A stretch of DNA of 64,000 nt from Clostridia bacterium (GCA_017404985.1 JAFRBK010000033.1:1-64000), one strand, 5' to 3'; positions 1 to 7,909 are shown, numbered from the stretch's first letter. Numbers and translations: made by a program. Notes: generated by a model from the letters alone, not told the origin.

Positions 1-1
1 A

Positions 2-130
2 CATTCTTATCCTACTGGGACGAAGGTATCTGATGAAGATTATGATGGTATACTTATCGAGCATCTTGAGACAAATCCCAGCTGGAATTATGTTATCAAA
101 GGACTGAAACATGATCAGGATGTTTCGTGA
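2..130 (+). pseudogene. ISAzo13-type transposase, C-terminal fragment
   Basis: The reading frame is open from the window edge to a TGA at 128-130 and gives 42 residues. The end resembles the C-terminus of ISAzo13/Rhodopirellula-type DDE transposases: a YPTGTKVSDED stretch, then a Trp-Asn-Tyr motif shortly before the stop. Only the tail is visible, so it cannot be told whether the copy outside the window is intact. Its 3' end overlaps the 3' end of the oppositely oriented peptide gene at 115-225, which suggests that the element's insertion or decay replaced the end of that gene. The family call rests on motif memory. Confidence 0.5.
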
Positions 131-225
131 CTAATCCTAAGATCCCATTCAATGGGAGATCGTCCTCCGTTCACCTGATCCAGATTCTCTTCGTCCAGGG
201 GCTTCATTTCATTCTTCTTTTCCAT
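115..225 (-). CDS. Short double-glycine-leader peptide, probably truncated paralog
   Basis: This 36-residue gene starts at an ATG preceded by GGAGG. Its first 21 residues match the neighbouring 60-residue peptide at 252-434 almost exactly (MEKKNEM, then PLDEE, LD and a Gly-Gly pair). After Gly-Gly the two sequences diverge completely, here to RSPIEWDLRISHETS. Leaders ending in Gly-Gly are typical of secreted bacteriocin-like and RiPP peptides in Clostridia, and the leader is normally removed by a C39-type transporter peptidase. None is seen in the window. The tail overlaps the transposase fragment on the other strand, so the original core may have been lost. Confidence 0.5.
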   Translation of the reverse strand: MEKKNEMKPLDEENLDQVNGGRSPIEWDLRISHETS

Positions 226-251
226 GTTCTCATCCTCCGTTTCCGTCATGA

Positions 252-434
252 TTATTTGTTGTGGGTTTTCCTGCATTCATTTACGTGGTCCTGGTAATCG
301 GATGATCTCTTATCCCTGAGAAGGAATGCCGCACCGCAATAAGGGCATTTAAGGTTATCAGAGACTGACATCCCTCCGCTCACCATATCCAGCATTTCTT
401 CGTCCAGGGGCATCATTTCGTTCTTCTTTTCCAT
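252..434 (-). CDS. Double-glycine-leader peptide with a C2HC zinc-finger-like core
   Basis: This 60-residue product has a clear AGGAGG ribosome site. Residues 1-21 form an acidic leader ending in Val-Ser-Gly-Gly, shared with the gene at 115-225. The remainder holds a Cys-x2-Cys pair (KCPYCGAAF) and, 17 residues on, His-x3-Cys (HVNEC), which is the spacing of a small C2HC zinc finger. A Gly-Gly leader on a zinc-finger-like cargo is unusual: it could be an exported metal-binding peptide, a RiPP precursor, or a leader captured by an intracellular zinc finger. It lies 130 bp downstream of the IdeS-like gene on the same strand. No modifying enzyme is adjacent, the nearest being the radical SAM gene at 10.2 kb. 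Confidence 0.6.
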   Translation of the reverse strand: MEKKNEMMPLDEEMLDMVSGGMSVSDNLKCPYCGAAFLLRDKRSSDYQDHVNECRKTHNK

Positions 435-564
435 GTTCTCATCCTCCTAATACATGATCTCATTATTATATACGCACCAGCCGGAAGCCATGGCAGCGAC
501 AAATCGAAAAAAGCAAACAAACTTTTTTTACTTGTGCAGTTGGAAGGGCATATGGACGTTCCGC

Positions 565-2322
565 TTATTGTTTATGGTTCCTGCACTTCTTCCCGGGAAG
601 CATGATGATCCCAATCATTCCAAGGACTGACATCACGCCCCAAAACACCGGGTTCGCCTCATCCCCGGTCTTCGGAACGCTGGCAGGTGCAGTGGTGGAA
701 GACGTCTCCGGTGCCGGCGTGGCTGACGGTACAGGCATTTCTCCGCGAATGGTAAAGGTAAACCGTTTCTGTAGATTGTTCCGATAATAACTCTCTGTAA
801 ACAGCCGGGCCTTGTTTAGATCCAGCATTACGGTATAGGAACCGGGAAGCCAGGTTTCCGGCATTCCGTCTTTCTCGTTCAGATGGATCATGAAACCTGT
901 TTCATCCTGATGCATCAATTCGCCTTCGCAGACATACCTTCCAGAGGCGGCAACGGTTCCGTCCTCATCCCGCACAACGCGCCAGTCAACCGTCACCTTC
1001 TGTCCGTTTCTGATCCCGTCATTCAGATCAATGGCGGACCTGTTGGCAATGAAGAAGTTCAGGTTTACGCGGGCTCCCGGATCAAAGGTTCTTACAGTTA
1101 GTTCCTTTTCATTCTTTCCCTGCATATCCCTGATTGCTTCCGTCCTGTCCGTGGTAAACAGCCCTTCCAGCGTCAGGTCAACAGTGCTGTAAACCTGCGC
1201 GTTTCCTTCCTCTTCCTCGTATGAGGCCGTCAGACCCTCTTTGTATATCGGTAGCCGGTTGATGTCGTATATGGCAATCGGATCACCCGAGCCGTATCCG
1301 ACAACGTTCCAGTAGGGTGTATGATGAATATCCTCCAGCAGTTTCAGCGGATAAACGGTCACGGAATTCTTCCGCATTCTTCTGGACTCCCGCAAAAAAG
1401 TTTCGTCATAAACGGTATATCCATATTCATCCGTATGGCTGTGCGACGCCTCCTCCGCTCTTTCCGCGTCTGTCGGCGTCGCGTCATTGTCGGAATCGAC
1501 AATCAGAATCGCCTGATAATAATCCTTGATGGACGAAGCAGATGGGTCCGTTATGATTCCGACAACGGAAACGGCATGCTCCGATTCTGCCAGTTCATCG
1601 TCAAGCACGGAACCGATGTTCGCCTGAAAAACGGAGGCGTCTTCCTTCGTCCAGTCGCACAGCTCCAGGATCCTGATCATCCCGGCGTCGTCAGGCAGAT
1701 TGGTTCGTGTCTGGACCAGGGAGCTGACAAATTGTTTATCCAGGCCATCCAGCGGATCGTTGTCTTTTATCAGCGTCGCCCCCTGGGAATAAGTCAGATT
1801 GTAGTATTCTCCCATAAAAAACCAGTCCACCGCCCCCGCGATATTGCCGACTCCGAAGTTGCTGAACTTTGAAAAATAATACGCAAAAACCTCGTCCTCC
1901 GAAGCAAATTTGTTGCCCGTCTGTGGATTTACATAGTTCTTCGCCCAACCGGAATTCCAAAGCATGTTGCTGATGGAGCCAGCCCAGCAGTACCCGTTAT
2001 CAATTTTCCGCTCCGGTTCATTATCGTATTTCTCCGCGTCCGTAAAAACCGTGTCAACCAGCTTCAGCGGCTGACTGCCGTAATGGCCTTCCAGCGCATT
2101 CTTCAGCACTTCCTTCTGCCCTTCCCGCACGCCGTACATGATCAGGTTCAGTTTCCGCCCGTCGCGCGCATCAAAAAGCAGATTCACCGATGTTATCGGC
2201 TGCGCAGCCGTTTCCGCGGGAGAATTCAGGTTCACTTCATCGGCCACAGCACCACAGATCGAAAAAAAGGACAGCGCAACCGCAAACAACACGTTTGCAA
2301 TCCACACAGTTGTTCTACGCAT
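565..2322 (-). CDS. Surface-anchored IdeS/Mac-like (C66-type) cysteine protease
   Basis: The chosen ATG gives about 585 residues beginning with a signal peptide (MRRTTVW, a hydrophobic core, then CGAVADE). A candidate Cys nucleophile sits near residue 112 in NGYCWAGSISNMLW, a candidate His near 249 in SEHAVSVVG, and Asp near 276 in IVDSDND. These match the Cys, His and Asp blocks of streptococcal IdeS, which cleaves IgG heavy chains. The C-terminus carries a sortase-like VPKTGD motif, a hydrophobic segment and a basic tail, so the protein should be wall-anchored. It is much longer than the roughly 340-residue IdeS, with extra beta-rich sequence between protease and anchor. A longer start at 2361 is possible. 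The substrate is unknown and immunoglobulin cleavage is inference only. Confidence 0.7.
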   Translation of the reverse strand: MRRTTVWIANVLFAVALSFFSICGAVADEVNLNSPAETAAQPITSVNLLFDARDGRKLNLIMYGVREGQKEVLKNALEGHYGSQPLKLVDTVFTDAEKYDNEPERKIDNGYCWAGSISNMLWNSGWAKNYVNPQTGNKFASEDEVFAYYFSKFSNFGVGNIAGAVDWFFMGEYYNLTYSQGATLIKDNDPLDGLDKQFVSSLVQTRTNLPDDAGMIRILELCDWTKEDASVFQANIGSVLDDELAESEHAVSVVGIITDPSASSIKDYYQAILIVDSDNDATPTDAERAEEASHSHTDEYGYTVYDETFLRESRRMRKNSVTVYPLKLLEDIHHTPYWNVVGYGSGDPIAIYDINRLPIYKEGLTASYEEEEGNAQVYSTVDLTLEGLFTTDRTEAIRDMQGKNEKELTVRTFDPGARVNLNFFIANRSAIDLNDGIRNGQKVTVDWRVVRDEDGTVAASGRYVCEGELMHQDETGFMIHLNEKDGMPETWLPGSYTVMLDLNKARLFTESYYRNNLQKRFTFTIRGEMPVPSATPAPETSSTTAPASVPKTGDEANPVFWGVMSVLGMIGIIMLPGKKCRNHKQ

Positions 2323-2528
2323 TCTGACCCGAATCCCCCCTGACTTTTCCTGCCTGTTCATCAACCGGCATTCATTATTCTACACGATTCCTCTGCCAAC
2401 CACAAGAAAGGTCAGATTACCAACCAGGCAAGGAAAGCGGCACGGAAAGGCAGGGAAAGCCAATTTGAAGCCTAAATTTATGCTTGACAAACCGAAAACA
2501 GGAACGTATAATATGCCTGTTGTCTGAA

Positions 2529-2602
2529 GGGGCATGGTGTAATGGTAACACGTGGGTCTCCAAAACCTTTGTTGAGGGTTCGAATCCTTCTGCCCCTGCC
2601 AG
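2529..2602 (+). tRNA. tRNA-Trp (CCA)
   Basis: The acceptor strand AGGGGCA at 2529-2535 pairs with TGCCCCT at 2592-2598, and the CCA end is encoded at 2600-2602. The anticodon loop reads CTCCAAA, giving anticodon CCA, and the T-loop is GGTTCGAATCC. An integrase gene lies 245 bp downstream on the other strand, the usual arrangement for an element inserted at a tRNA 3' end. Confidence 0.95.
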
Positions 2603-2668
2603 TGAGAGAAGCCTTGCAGCCGTTGAGTTGTAAGGCTTTTCTCGTGTTTTGGCCCTAAAACGAGTTTA

Positions 2669-2790
2669 CCAGATTCGACAGGTTTTGTCTGATTTTTCTT
2701 CGTTTTTTCCATCTTTTTCGGACTTTTTTTCAAAAAATGCCCCTCAAATGCCCCTCAAAGAAAAATCCTATACCCATTGAAAATAAAGGC
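2669..2790. repeat. Integrase-associated flank with two tandem 11-mers
   Basis: This AT-rich block begins CCAGATTCGACAGG and is almost identical to 30675-30790 beside the second integrase. It contains ATGCCCCTCAA twice in tandem (2737-2747 and 2748-2758), followed by a conserved CTATACCC. The word TGCCCCT also forms the tRNA-Trp acceptor 3' strand. Position and content suggest an attachment or arm-binding site of the integrase; this is inference. Confidence 0.55.
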
Positions 2791-2802
2791 CAGAATGAGA
2801 AC

Positions 2803-2840
2803 GAAAAAAAGGATTGACCCTCATTTGCCAGGTCAATCCT
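2803..2840 (-). terminator. Terminator after integrase 1
   Basis: AGGATTGACC (2810-2819) pairs with GGTCAATCCT (2831-2840). Read on the minus strand the hairpin is followed by a run of T, directly after the integrase stop. Confidence 0.8.
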
Positions 2841-2846
2841 AAATTT

Positions 2847-4055
2847 TTAGTCCAAATCCAGCGCCTCAACCGCTGCTTCCTTCAGTGAATCGATGACGTG
2901 AACATAAATCCTGTACGTGATCTCAGTCGAACTGTGACCAAGCAGCTCAGAAATAATTTTGATGTCCACGCCCTTCTCAAACAGCCTCGTGGCGTAGGTG
3001 TGCCGGAGTGCGTGAACGCCAATCTTGCGGATCCCAACAGCAGCACACATATTTTCCAAAGTCTCCTCGAGAGTTCTGGGCAAAACAGCAGCCCCATCCT
3101 TATTGTGGATAATAAATCCTTCTGGCCTATACCCAGGAGCAGTTTTCAGATCTTCCAGAGCTGCCAGTGCAGCCTTATTCAGCGGAACTATTCGTCTGCT
3201 CTTTTCAGTCTTGGGCTTGTCCTGCAGGATCAGTTTATACTTTTTACCCTTTCCACTTCGATTTTTGACGCGGATAAGGTTCTTTGTCACACTGATCGTG
3301 TTTTTCTTCCAATTAACATCAGACCATTGTAATGCCAAAGCTTCTCCCATTCGAAGGCCGGTATTCAGGATAAGATCAACAGCGCCTCCGTTCACATACC
3401 TCCTTCTTTGAGGTGCAATTTTCCATCGCGTGTACAGAATAGACCGGAGTTTCTCTGTTTCCTCTTTACTAAGAGCTTTATCCTTTTCCCCGATAACAGT
3501 ATACTCTGAAAAAGAATCTAGTTCGACTGTATTACTTGGCTTTGGTGCTTTCATCATTGCCATCGGATTGCTGGTTATTGCCTTTTTATGCACGGAATAC
3601 TTCAGAAATTCATTTAAGGCGTTATAGGCTTTCTTAGCTGTTGACACAGAGAGCTTATCTTCCTCTATAATCGCGTTTATTACCTCTGATTGAATAATTG
3701 AGTCAGAAAGATCTGTAATGTACCGCCATCCAATTCTGGGAATGATCTGACAGTTTATCGTGGATTCGATTCTGTCGTAAGAAGAGGGCTTTAAATCCGG
3801 CTTTTTGCAGGTTTCAAGCCAGGCTTTAATCCCGTCTTCCAGCTTAACCCTATGCGTCTCAGCATAATCAGATTCGTGACGAAGCCTCCAGTCGTTCATT
3901 TTTTTGGTCACATCGCCTTTATTCCTGCTTTTACCGGAATAAAACATCTTCCGATGCATTTCCCCATCATCGGACCAATATCTAATACACCCAACATATT
4001 CCTGCCGTCTGGGGTCATAATAAACCGTTCCTTCGCCATTCGTTCTTTTTGCCAT
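2847..4055 (-). CDS. Tyrosine-type site-specific integrase (element 1)
   Basis: This phage/ICE-type integrase of about 402 residues starts at MAKRTNGEG behind an AAAGGAGG site. Domains in order are an N-terminal arm-binding region, a core-binding SAM-like domain (about 70-180) and a catalytic domain. Catalytic residues are visible as an Arg in NTGLRMGEALALQW, the HALRHTYATRLFE box with the His-x2-Arg signature, a later His in LLGHSS, and the nucleophile Tyr in TYRIYVHV. It is about four-fifths identical by eye to the integrase at 30.85 kb. The position just downstream of tRNA-Trp suggests integration there. No adjacent excisionase is recognised. Confidence 0.93.
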   Translation of the reverse strand: MAKRTNGEGTVYYDPRRQEYVGCIRYWSDDGEMHRKMFYSGKSRNKGDVTKKMNDWRLRHESDYAETHRVKLEDGIKAWLETCKKPDLKPSSYDRIESTINCQIIPRIGWRYITDLSDSIIQSEVINAIIEEDKLSVSTAKKAYNALNEFLKYSVHKKAITSNPMAMMKAPKPSNTVELDSFSEYTVIGEKDKALSKEETEKLRSILYTRWKIAPQRRRYVNGGAVDLILNTGLRMGEALALQWSDVNWKKNTISVTKNLIRVKNRSGKGKKYKLILQDKPKTEKSRRIVPLNKAALAALEDLKTAPGYRPEGFIIHNKDGAAVLPRTLEETLENMCAAVGIRKIGVHALRHTYATRLFEKGVDIKIISELLGHSSTEITYRIYVHVIDSLKEAAVEALDLD

Positions 4056-4076
4056 TTTGTTCTCGGCCTCCTTTCC

Positions 4077-4113
4077 TAAAAAAGGATCCAGCACTATATA
4101 AAGTGCCGGATCC
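4077..4113 (-). terminator. Terminator between cargo genes and integrase 1
   Basis: GGATCC-A-GCACT pairs with AGTGC-C-GGATCC around an ATATAA loop, followed on the minus strand by six T. It separates the cargo genes from the integrase. Confidence 0.75.
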
Positions 4114-4176
4114 CATGTTGTTGAAAATGTTTAATCCGCATGCTGAGAGCATGGCTCCGCAGCATCGGAATAATTA

Positions 4177-4545
4177 TCAGAAAGGTCGCTCATCAGGATA
4201 TTCTTGATCTTCAGTTTCAGGATTTTTGCAATATTTTTCAATCCTTGAGCGAAATCTGTCTTTATAGGCATCTATTGCAACTTGAGTGGATCTAATGGTT
4301 TCTTTTACTTTTTCCAGTTCTTCGACTGTTTCTAGTGTGCATTGCAAAAAGGCACTAGTTTGCCAATCCCAGTCTGAATCAAGATTAAATCTACCTTCTT
4401 TGATCAGCTTCTTTTTTTCTTCCCGTAGTGCATTAAGTATGACCTGGAGTTCAAGATCACCAACATATAGTGTATAACAATTATTTTTTACATCCGTGTC
4501 CCATAATAAATCCTTTACAACTTCTTCTATGCCCATATTCTGCAT
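4177..4545 (-). CDS. Hypothetical protein, element 1 cargo
   Basis: A protein of about 122 residues starting MQNMGIEEV behind GGAGG. It is charged and largely helical, with a coiled-coil-like stretch in its second half (ETVEELEKVKETIRS) and an acidic C-terminus (ETEDQEYPDERPF). No family is recognised. The start overlaps the 3' end of the gene at 4481-4717 by 65 bp. A longer start at 4587 is possible. It is the last of seven small co-oriented genes that look like integrative-element cargo. Confidence 0.5.
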   Translation of the reverse strand: MQNMGIEEVVKDLLWDTDVKNNCYTLYVGDLELQVILNALREEKKKLIKEGRFNLDSDWDWQTSAFLQCTLETVEELEKVKETIRSTQVAIDAYKDRFRSRIEKYCKNPETEDQEYPDERPF

Positions 4546-4717
4546 TAGCCTCCATCCGTCCTTTGAGAGCATCCACGGCTGAAACAATTGCTGAGAACCC
4601 TTTGCAGGTAGTCTTCTTCAGTACGGCGACAGCTTTGTCCATATCCTGTTCGTTCTCGAAAGTGAATGTCCTGACTTCCTGCTTTGTAACTCCTGACTGT
4701 ACTCTGACGATAAACAT
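4481..4717 (-). CDS. Hypothetical 78-residue protein, element 1 cargo
   Basis: It starts at MFIVRVQSG, supported by an AAAGGGGA ribosome site, and the terminator at 4771-4801 lies just upstream, so it may have its own promoter. The N-terminal half looks like a small alpha/beta domain (RTFTFENEQDMDKAV). The C-terminus is basic with a Cys and several Gly, and part of it overlaps the next gene. No family is recognised. Confidence 0.5.
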   Translation of the reverse strand: MFIVRVQSGVTKQEVRTFTFENEQDMDKAVAVLKKTTCKGFSAIVSAVDALKGRMEANAEYGHRRSCKGFIMGHGCKK

Positions 4718-4770
4718 AGAATTTCCCCTTTCTCCCCGTATTTGCCTGATAGGACAGCATTTCGTTCGGG

Positions 4771-4801
4771 GAAAAAAAAAGAGCCAGCCGGAGCTGACTC
4801 T
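4771..4801 (-). terminator. Terminator inside the element 1 cargo cluster
   Basis: AGAGCCAGC (4780-4788) pairs with GCTGACTCT (4793-4801). On the minus strand the hairpin runs into a run of nine T. It ends the transcript of the gene at 4809-4967. Confidence 0.8.
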
Positions 4802-4808
4802 GAGCGTG

Positions 4809-4967
4809 TTATTCTTTTGGTATTTCGGATTCTGGAACGACATCATAATCGACGAACGGGAGATTATTTGCTTCAACCCAGTTCCAGGCTGCTTCTTCCG
4901 ACTCGAAAGAACCGAGAATGATTGCGATATCCGTTGCAATCGGACGAATTCTAACCTTGTATTTCAT
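4809..4967 (-). CDS. Hypothetical 52-residue protein
   Basis: A short gene, MKYKVRIRPI to SEIPKE, with its ATG overlapping the stop of the upstream gene in an ATGA junction, which implies translational coupling. The composition is that of a small folded alpha/beta protein, with a Trp-containing EEAAWNWVEANNL helix. The following hairpin acts as its terminator. No function can be assigned. The coupling and the terminator are the main evidence that it is real. Confidence 0.6.
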   Translation of the reverse strand: MKYKVRIRPIATDIAIILGSFESEEAAWNWVEANNLPFVDYDVVPESEIPKE

Positions 4968-5185
4968 ACCAACCCTTCCATTTCTGCACAGTACAGTCCA
5001 CGATTGTGCTCAATTTCCTTGGCGACTGTCCGCATAACAACCGTCAACCATGAATCGGCATCGGTTTCAGAGTTGTCCTGTTCTGCCCAGGGCAACATCT
5101 TCTCCAGCTTCTTTGCTTCGGCTTCACAGTATTCGATATCTTCGTCGGTCATATCATGAGAAAGGTATTCCTGTTCACGAGTCAT
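4964..5185 (-). CDS. Hypothetical 73-residue acidic protein
   Basis: It starts MTREQEYLSHDM behind an AAAGGAGAT site and overlaps the next gene by four bases (ATGA). It is acidic and helical, with a DEDIEYCEAEAKKLEKML segment. It is part of the tightly packed minus-strand cargo cluster of element 1. No family is recognised. Confidence 0.6.
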   Translation of the reverse strand: MTREQEYLSHDMTDEDIEYCEAEAKKLEKMLPWAEQDNSETDADSWLTVVMRTVAKEIEHNRGLYCAEMEGLV

Positions 5186-5199
5186 GTTCAAATCTCCTT

Positions 5200-5580
5200 T
5201 CAAAATGGCAAGAATCCATCAAACTTTGCCATCATCTCCGCGTTTGGCATCATACGATGCCGGAGCATCCGGTTCGCACCTTGGACTTTCATACCATTCT
5301 TGTCCCAGTGTATGCCGCACATTCTATCGATACGAGCGCGACGCAGGGCCTTCTTGTCTACCTTGTGCTCATTTATCTTCCATGTCTGGGCGTATGTGGG
5401 TGTTGCTCTGGTGATACTGTTGCCGGATTTGCCGTACAGCTCTCCAGTGAACACATCGACATAGCCGTCAGCAAGCAATTCATCCGCATCATCACAGGCT
5501 CCGATGCATACTGCTTCCCCGAGTGGTCTCAGGTAATGTGTGCCGACTACGTCTTCGAAAGTGATAAAGTTCGTTTTCAT
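5200..5580 (-). CDS. Hypothetical 126-residue protein
   Basis: It starts MKTNFITFEDVVG behind a GAAAGGATT site, 15 bp from the following gene. The first half contains GEAVCIGACDDADELLADGYVD, suggesting a compact beta-rich domain. The second half is strongly basic (KKALRRARIDRMCG, RMLRHRMM), which could bind nucleic acid. No family is recognised, and it is probably co-transcribed with its small neighbours. Confidence 0.55.
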   Translation of the reverse strand: MKTNFITFEDVVGTHYLRPLGEAVCIGACDDADELLADGYVDVFTGELYGKSGNSITRATPTYAQTWKINEHKVDKKALRRARIDRMCGIHWDKNGMKVQGANRMLRHRMMPNAEMMAKFDGFLPF

Positions 5581-5597
5581 GGGATTCACCAATCCTT

Positions 5598-5825
5598 TCA
5601 ATTTTTTAAGTTCTTGATAGCCTTCAGCGCACGTTTGTACGGGAAGCGTACTCCCGGCCAGGATTCAGCAAAATAGTTGATTGCATCGAGTGCTGCTTCT
5701 CTTGGTGTGTTTCCGTAGTCTCCGGTGCAGCCGAGCAGTTCCGGCTTGTTGACGGTTGCTAACCATTTCGTACCGGCTGTCTGAACAATGATTTCAAAGC
5801 CTTTTTCAGAAATCTTGATCTGCAT
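5598..5825 (-). CDS. Small HicB-like-fold candidate, 75 residues
   Basis: It starts MQIKISEKGFEI behind GGAAGGAAAG. The pattern WLATVNKPELLGCTGDYG, then TPREAALDAI, recalls the small HicB-type fold, in which a Pro-Glu-Leu-x-Gly-Cys strand precedes a helix beginning Thr-Pro-x-Glu-Ala. In toxin-antitoxin loci that fold is the antitoxin, but no HicA-like toxin is next to it. It may simply be a stand-alone small domain. The family suggestion is weak; the gene itself is well supported by spacing and ribosome site. Confidence 0.55.
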   Translation of the reverse strand: MQIKISEKGFEIIVQTAGTKWLATVNKPELLGCTGDYGNTPREAALDAINYFAESWPGVRFPYKRALKAIKNLKN

Positions 5826-5869
5826 ATGCTTTCCTTCCTGCCCGTATCGCCGGTAGCACAGCGTATTGA

Positions 5870-6532
5870 TTAGGCGGCGTCAACAGCCTTCTCCAGATTG
5901 GCCCTAATAACTTCTGCAGCGATATCGCCGAACACACTCCAATAGAACCGCTTGAAGGCGGTTTCTGTCGGATACTTGAATAAAGCTCTGGTGATTGTGT
6001 CGAAAGCACCCATGATGTCACCGTGCGCAGCGGCAACGATCTCATCTCTGGCAGCCTGAATCTTTCTGTCTGCGATGACAGCAGCTTCTTCCCAGTTTTC
6101 CTTGAGATCAGGACGTTTGCGGAAGATTTCTTTCCACTCCTGAGCGTTGCGGCGAGCGCAATCCTTGAAGGCATCCACGACTCCGATAAGCGTCTTGCGG
6201 CATGGGTCAATGACCATCTTCGCCCAGAGATTCGGATCAGCAGTAACGTTCAGTTCTGCCTTTGCAGGGACTGAACGCTGGATAATTCTGCCGATGCGAT
6301 CAATTGCACCGTTACCGGGTTTGCTTAGCTCGGCATCCCAATACTCGGTATCGGTATAAGGATGATCTTCCGTTTGCCTGTTGTACCGCCACCAATAAGG
6401 CTTATCCAGCTTACGAAGAGCCTTTTCGACAGTTCTCGGCAGTTCGATTGCCAGACCCGTTTTCGCCGAATCAATTGAGTAGTTCGATGCGGCCGTGAGC
6501 ATGGCTAAGACCTTCATATCAGGATTATCCAT
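5870..6532 (-). CDS. Hypothetical 220-residue protein, first gene of the cargo cluster
   Basis: A mostly helical, mixed-charge protein starting MDNPDMKVLAML. Notable parts are a Tyr/Trp-rich patch (KPYWWRYNRQTE) near residue 45 and a long helical middle region (EEAAVIADRKIQAARDEI). No signal peptide or membrane segment is seen. It begins 19 bp from a divergent plus-strand gene, so the two may share a control region. No family is recognised. Confidence 0.55.
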   Translation of the reverse strand: MDNPDMKVLAMLTAASNYSIDSAKTGLAIELPRTVEKALRKLDKPYWWRYNRQTEDHPYTDTEYWDAELSKPGNGAIDRIGRIIQRSVPAKAELNVTADPNLWAKMVIDPCRKTLIGVVDAFKDCARRNAQEWKEIFRKRPDLKENWEEAAVIADRKIQAARDEIVAAAHGDIMGAFDTITRALFKYPTETAFKRFYWSVFGDIAAEVIRANLEKAVDAA

Positions 6533-6550
6533 AGCCAGGAGTTTTAATGC

Positions 6551-7120
6551 ATGAATGGCATAGATTCCAACACGATTGTAATCGCTGGCATTGAAGATAA
6601 GTATCTAACGGATTTGATTATTGAAAAGATCAAATCAGCACACACTGGATTTACATTTGATGAGTTTTTCAAACAGATACTACCGATTTCCACTTTACAG
6701 CTTTATTCTGAGGACGATATAAAAAAAGAAATGATACGCTTAGCAGATTTGAGTATTTTGGAAAAAACACTCATATACAGTTCGGAAAAGAAAAAATATG
6801 TGTATTATTTCAAAAGAAAACATTATATCGAAAGAACACACACATTTTCAGAAAAGAATAATCATGAAAGCAATTTTACTATAAGACAAGACTCATTATC
6901 CCAAAGTAATCCTCGAATCAGCCTAGATGGAAATCAAAAACCTATCGAAAATAATAGAATTGTCTACTGTAAACTTGACCGCTCATATATCAAAGAATCA
7001 TTATGTAACGAGATACAAAAAGCGATCGCGGGAGAAATAAAGCCAACAGATCAAACCGAGGATTATTGTGAAATAAAGGATTGCACAATGATTTGCGGAA
7101 AATGTGAAAACCATATATGA
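6551..7120 (+). CDS. Hypothetical AT-rich protein, 189 residues, winged-helix-like N-terminus
   Basis: This gene is clearly more AT-rich than its surroundings, a sign of separate origin. It starts MNGIDSNTIV, ten bases after AGGAG. Residues 15-95 alternate helices and strands in a way that recalls a winged-helix domain (LTDLIIEKIKSAHTGFTFDEF, then a KKYVYYFKRK hairpin). The C-terminal part has five Cys, with a closing CTMICGKC cluster that could bind metal. It is transcribed away from the cargo cluster and could be its regulator; this is inference. Confidence 0.5.
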   Translation: MNGIDSNTIVIAGIEDKYLTDLIIEKIKSAHTGFTFDEFFKQILPISTLQLYSEDDIKKEMIRLADLSILEKTLIYSSEKKKYVYYFKRKHYIERTHTFSEKNNHESNFTIRQDSLSQSNPRISLDGNQKPIENNRIVYCKLDRSYIKESLCNEIQKAIAGEIKPTDQTEDYCEIKDCTMICGKCENHI

Positions 7121-7517
7121 ATTGAAATCTTGCAGCCCTAAATGACATTCTATCTTTCAGATGAGGACTTCAAAGCTTACCACTCTGATCGGACGCCTGT
7201 GGAATAAGACCTGCAAATCTGATCTTTTTTCCCCTGGAGGATCAACTGTGATTTGCATCTGAATGAAGGTTTCCCATAAGCTTTTCGGAGAAGGCGAGAT
7301 TTATTGACATGCTTAAACTCCCGCCTATGCTGGGGAGAACGGAATGAGCAGAAGCGTGCGGTTGGATACCCTGTCAACTTGGGAGATACTGCAACACCCA
7401 CGGAAGCATGGAAAGCGCTTCACGACCGTCATCGGGAGAATCCGTTCAGGCGAACTGTATGATTTTGTAGAGCATGTTAATGCTGAGTTGATGGCAGCAG
7501 AACAAGCAGCAAATTGC
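7121..7517. other. Stretch without a confident gene
   Basis: No convincing gene is seen here. A short plus-strand frame (7344-7580) encodes a plausible DFVEHVNAELMAAEQAAN helix, but its tail is made of the repeats described next, so it is left uncalled. It may be the residue of a replication or phage gene. Confidence 0.4.
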
Positions 7518-7591
7518 ACTCCCCAACGAAACCCCGAACTCCCCAACGAAACTACACTCCCCAACGAAACCCGGGAGTAACGTTGGGGAGT
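7518..7591. repeat. Three direct copies and one inverted copy of an ACTCCCCAAC word
   Basis: ACTCCCCAACGAAAC occurs at 7518-7532, 7538-7552 and 7556-7570 (offsets 20 and 18 bp). The inverted core GTTGGGGAGT lies at 7582-7591. The arrangement resembles iterons or a regulator array. Confidence 0.8.
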
Positions 7592-7694
7592 GAAACGATC
7601 CGGAGTTGACGGTATGGAGCCGACTATCAGACCAGCAGAAAGGAGATGGCCAGGGTGCTGAAACCCTTTGATTTACAAGCATTATCCATATTCC

Positions 7695-7748
7695 TTTGTA
7701 TCAAAGTTGCTCTGGTCACAGAAAAAACCCTGCCAACTTTGATACAAA
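7695..7748. repeat. Perfect 15-bp inverted repeat
   Basis: TTTGTATCAAAGTTG (7695-7709) and CAACTTTGATACAAA (7734-7748) are exact reverse complements separated by 24 bp. There is no T run, so it is not an obvious terminator. Confidence 0.85.
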
Positions 7749-7763
7749 CCAACGAAACTTATG

Positions 7764-7831
7764 AATCGACGCAAATCGACGCATTTTTTGAGTCGAAACC
7801 AAAAATCGACGCATTTTTGAAAATCGACGCA
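7764..7831. repeat. Four direct copies of AATCGACGCA
   Basis: Copies begin at 7764, 7774, 7804 and 7822. The block lies next to the 15-bp inverted repeat and just before the IS630 left end. Function unknown. Confidence 0.8.
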
Positions 7832-7909
7832 AATACCCAAAGGCAGGAATACAAAATGGCATCCTGACACCAGAGACTCTGGAAGCAGGACGCCATTATT
7901 ATTGCTCCC

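Noticed and set aside
2380..2733. A 117-codon minus-strand gene
   Set aside because: It runs through the tRNA-Trp gene and the integrase flank and has no ribosome site.
7344..7580. A 78-residue plus-strand gene
   Set aside because: The start has no good ribosome site and the last third is made of tandem repeats. It may be a decayed gene, so it is only mentioned.
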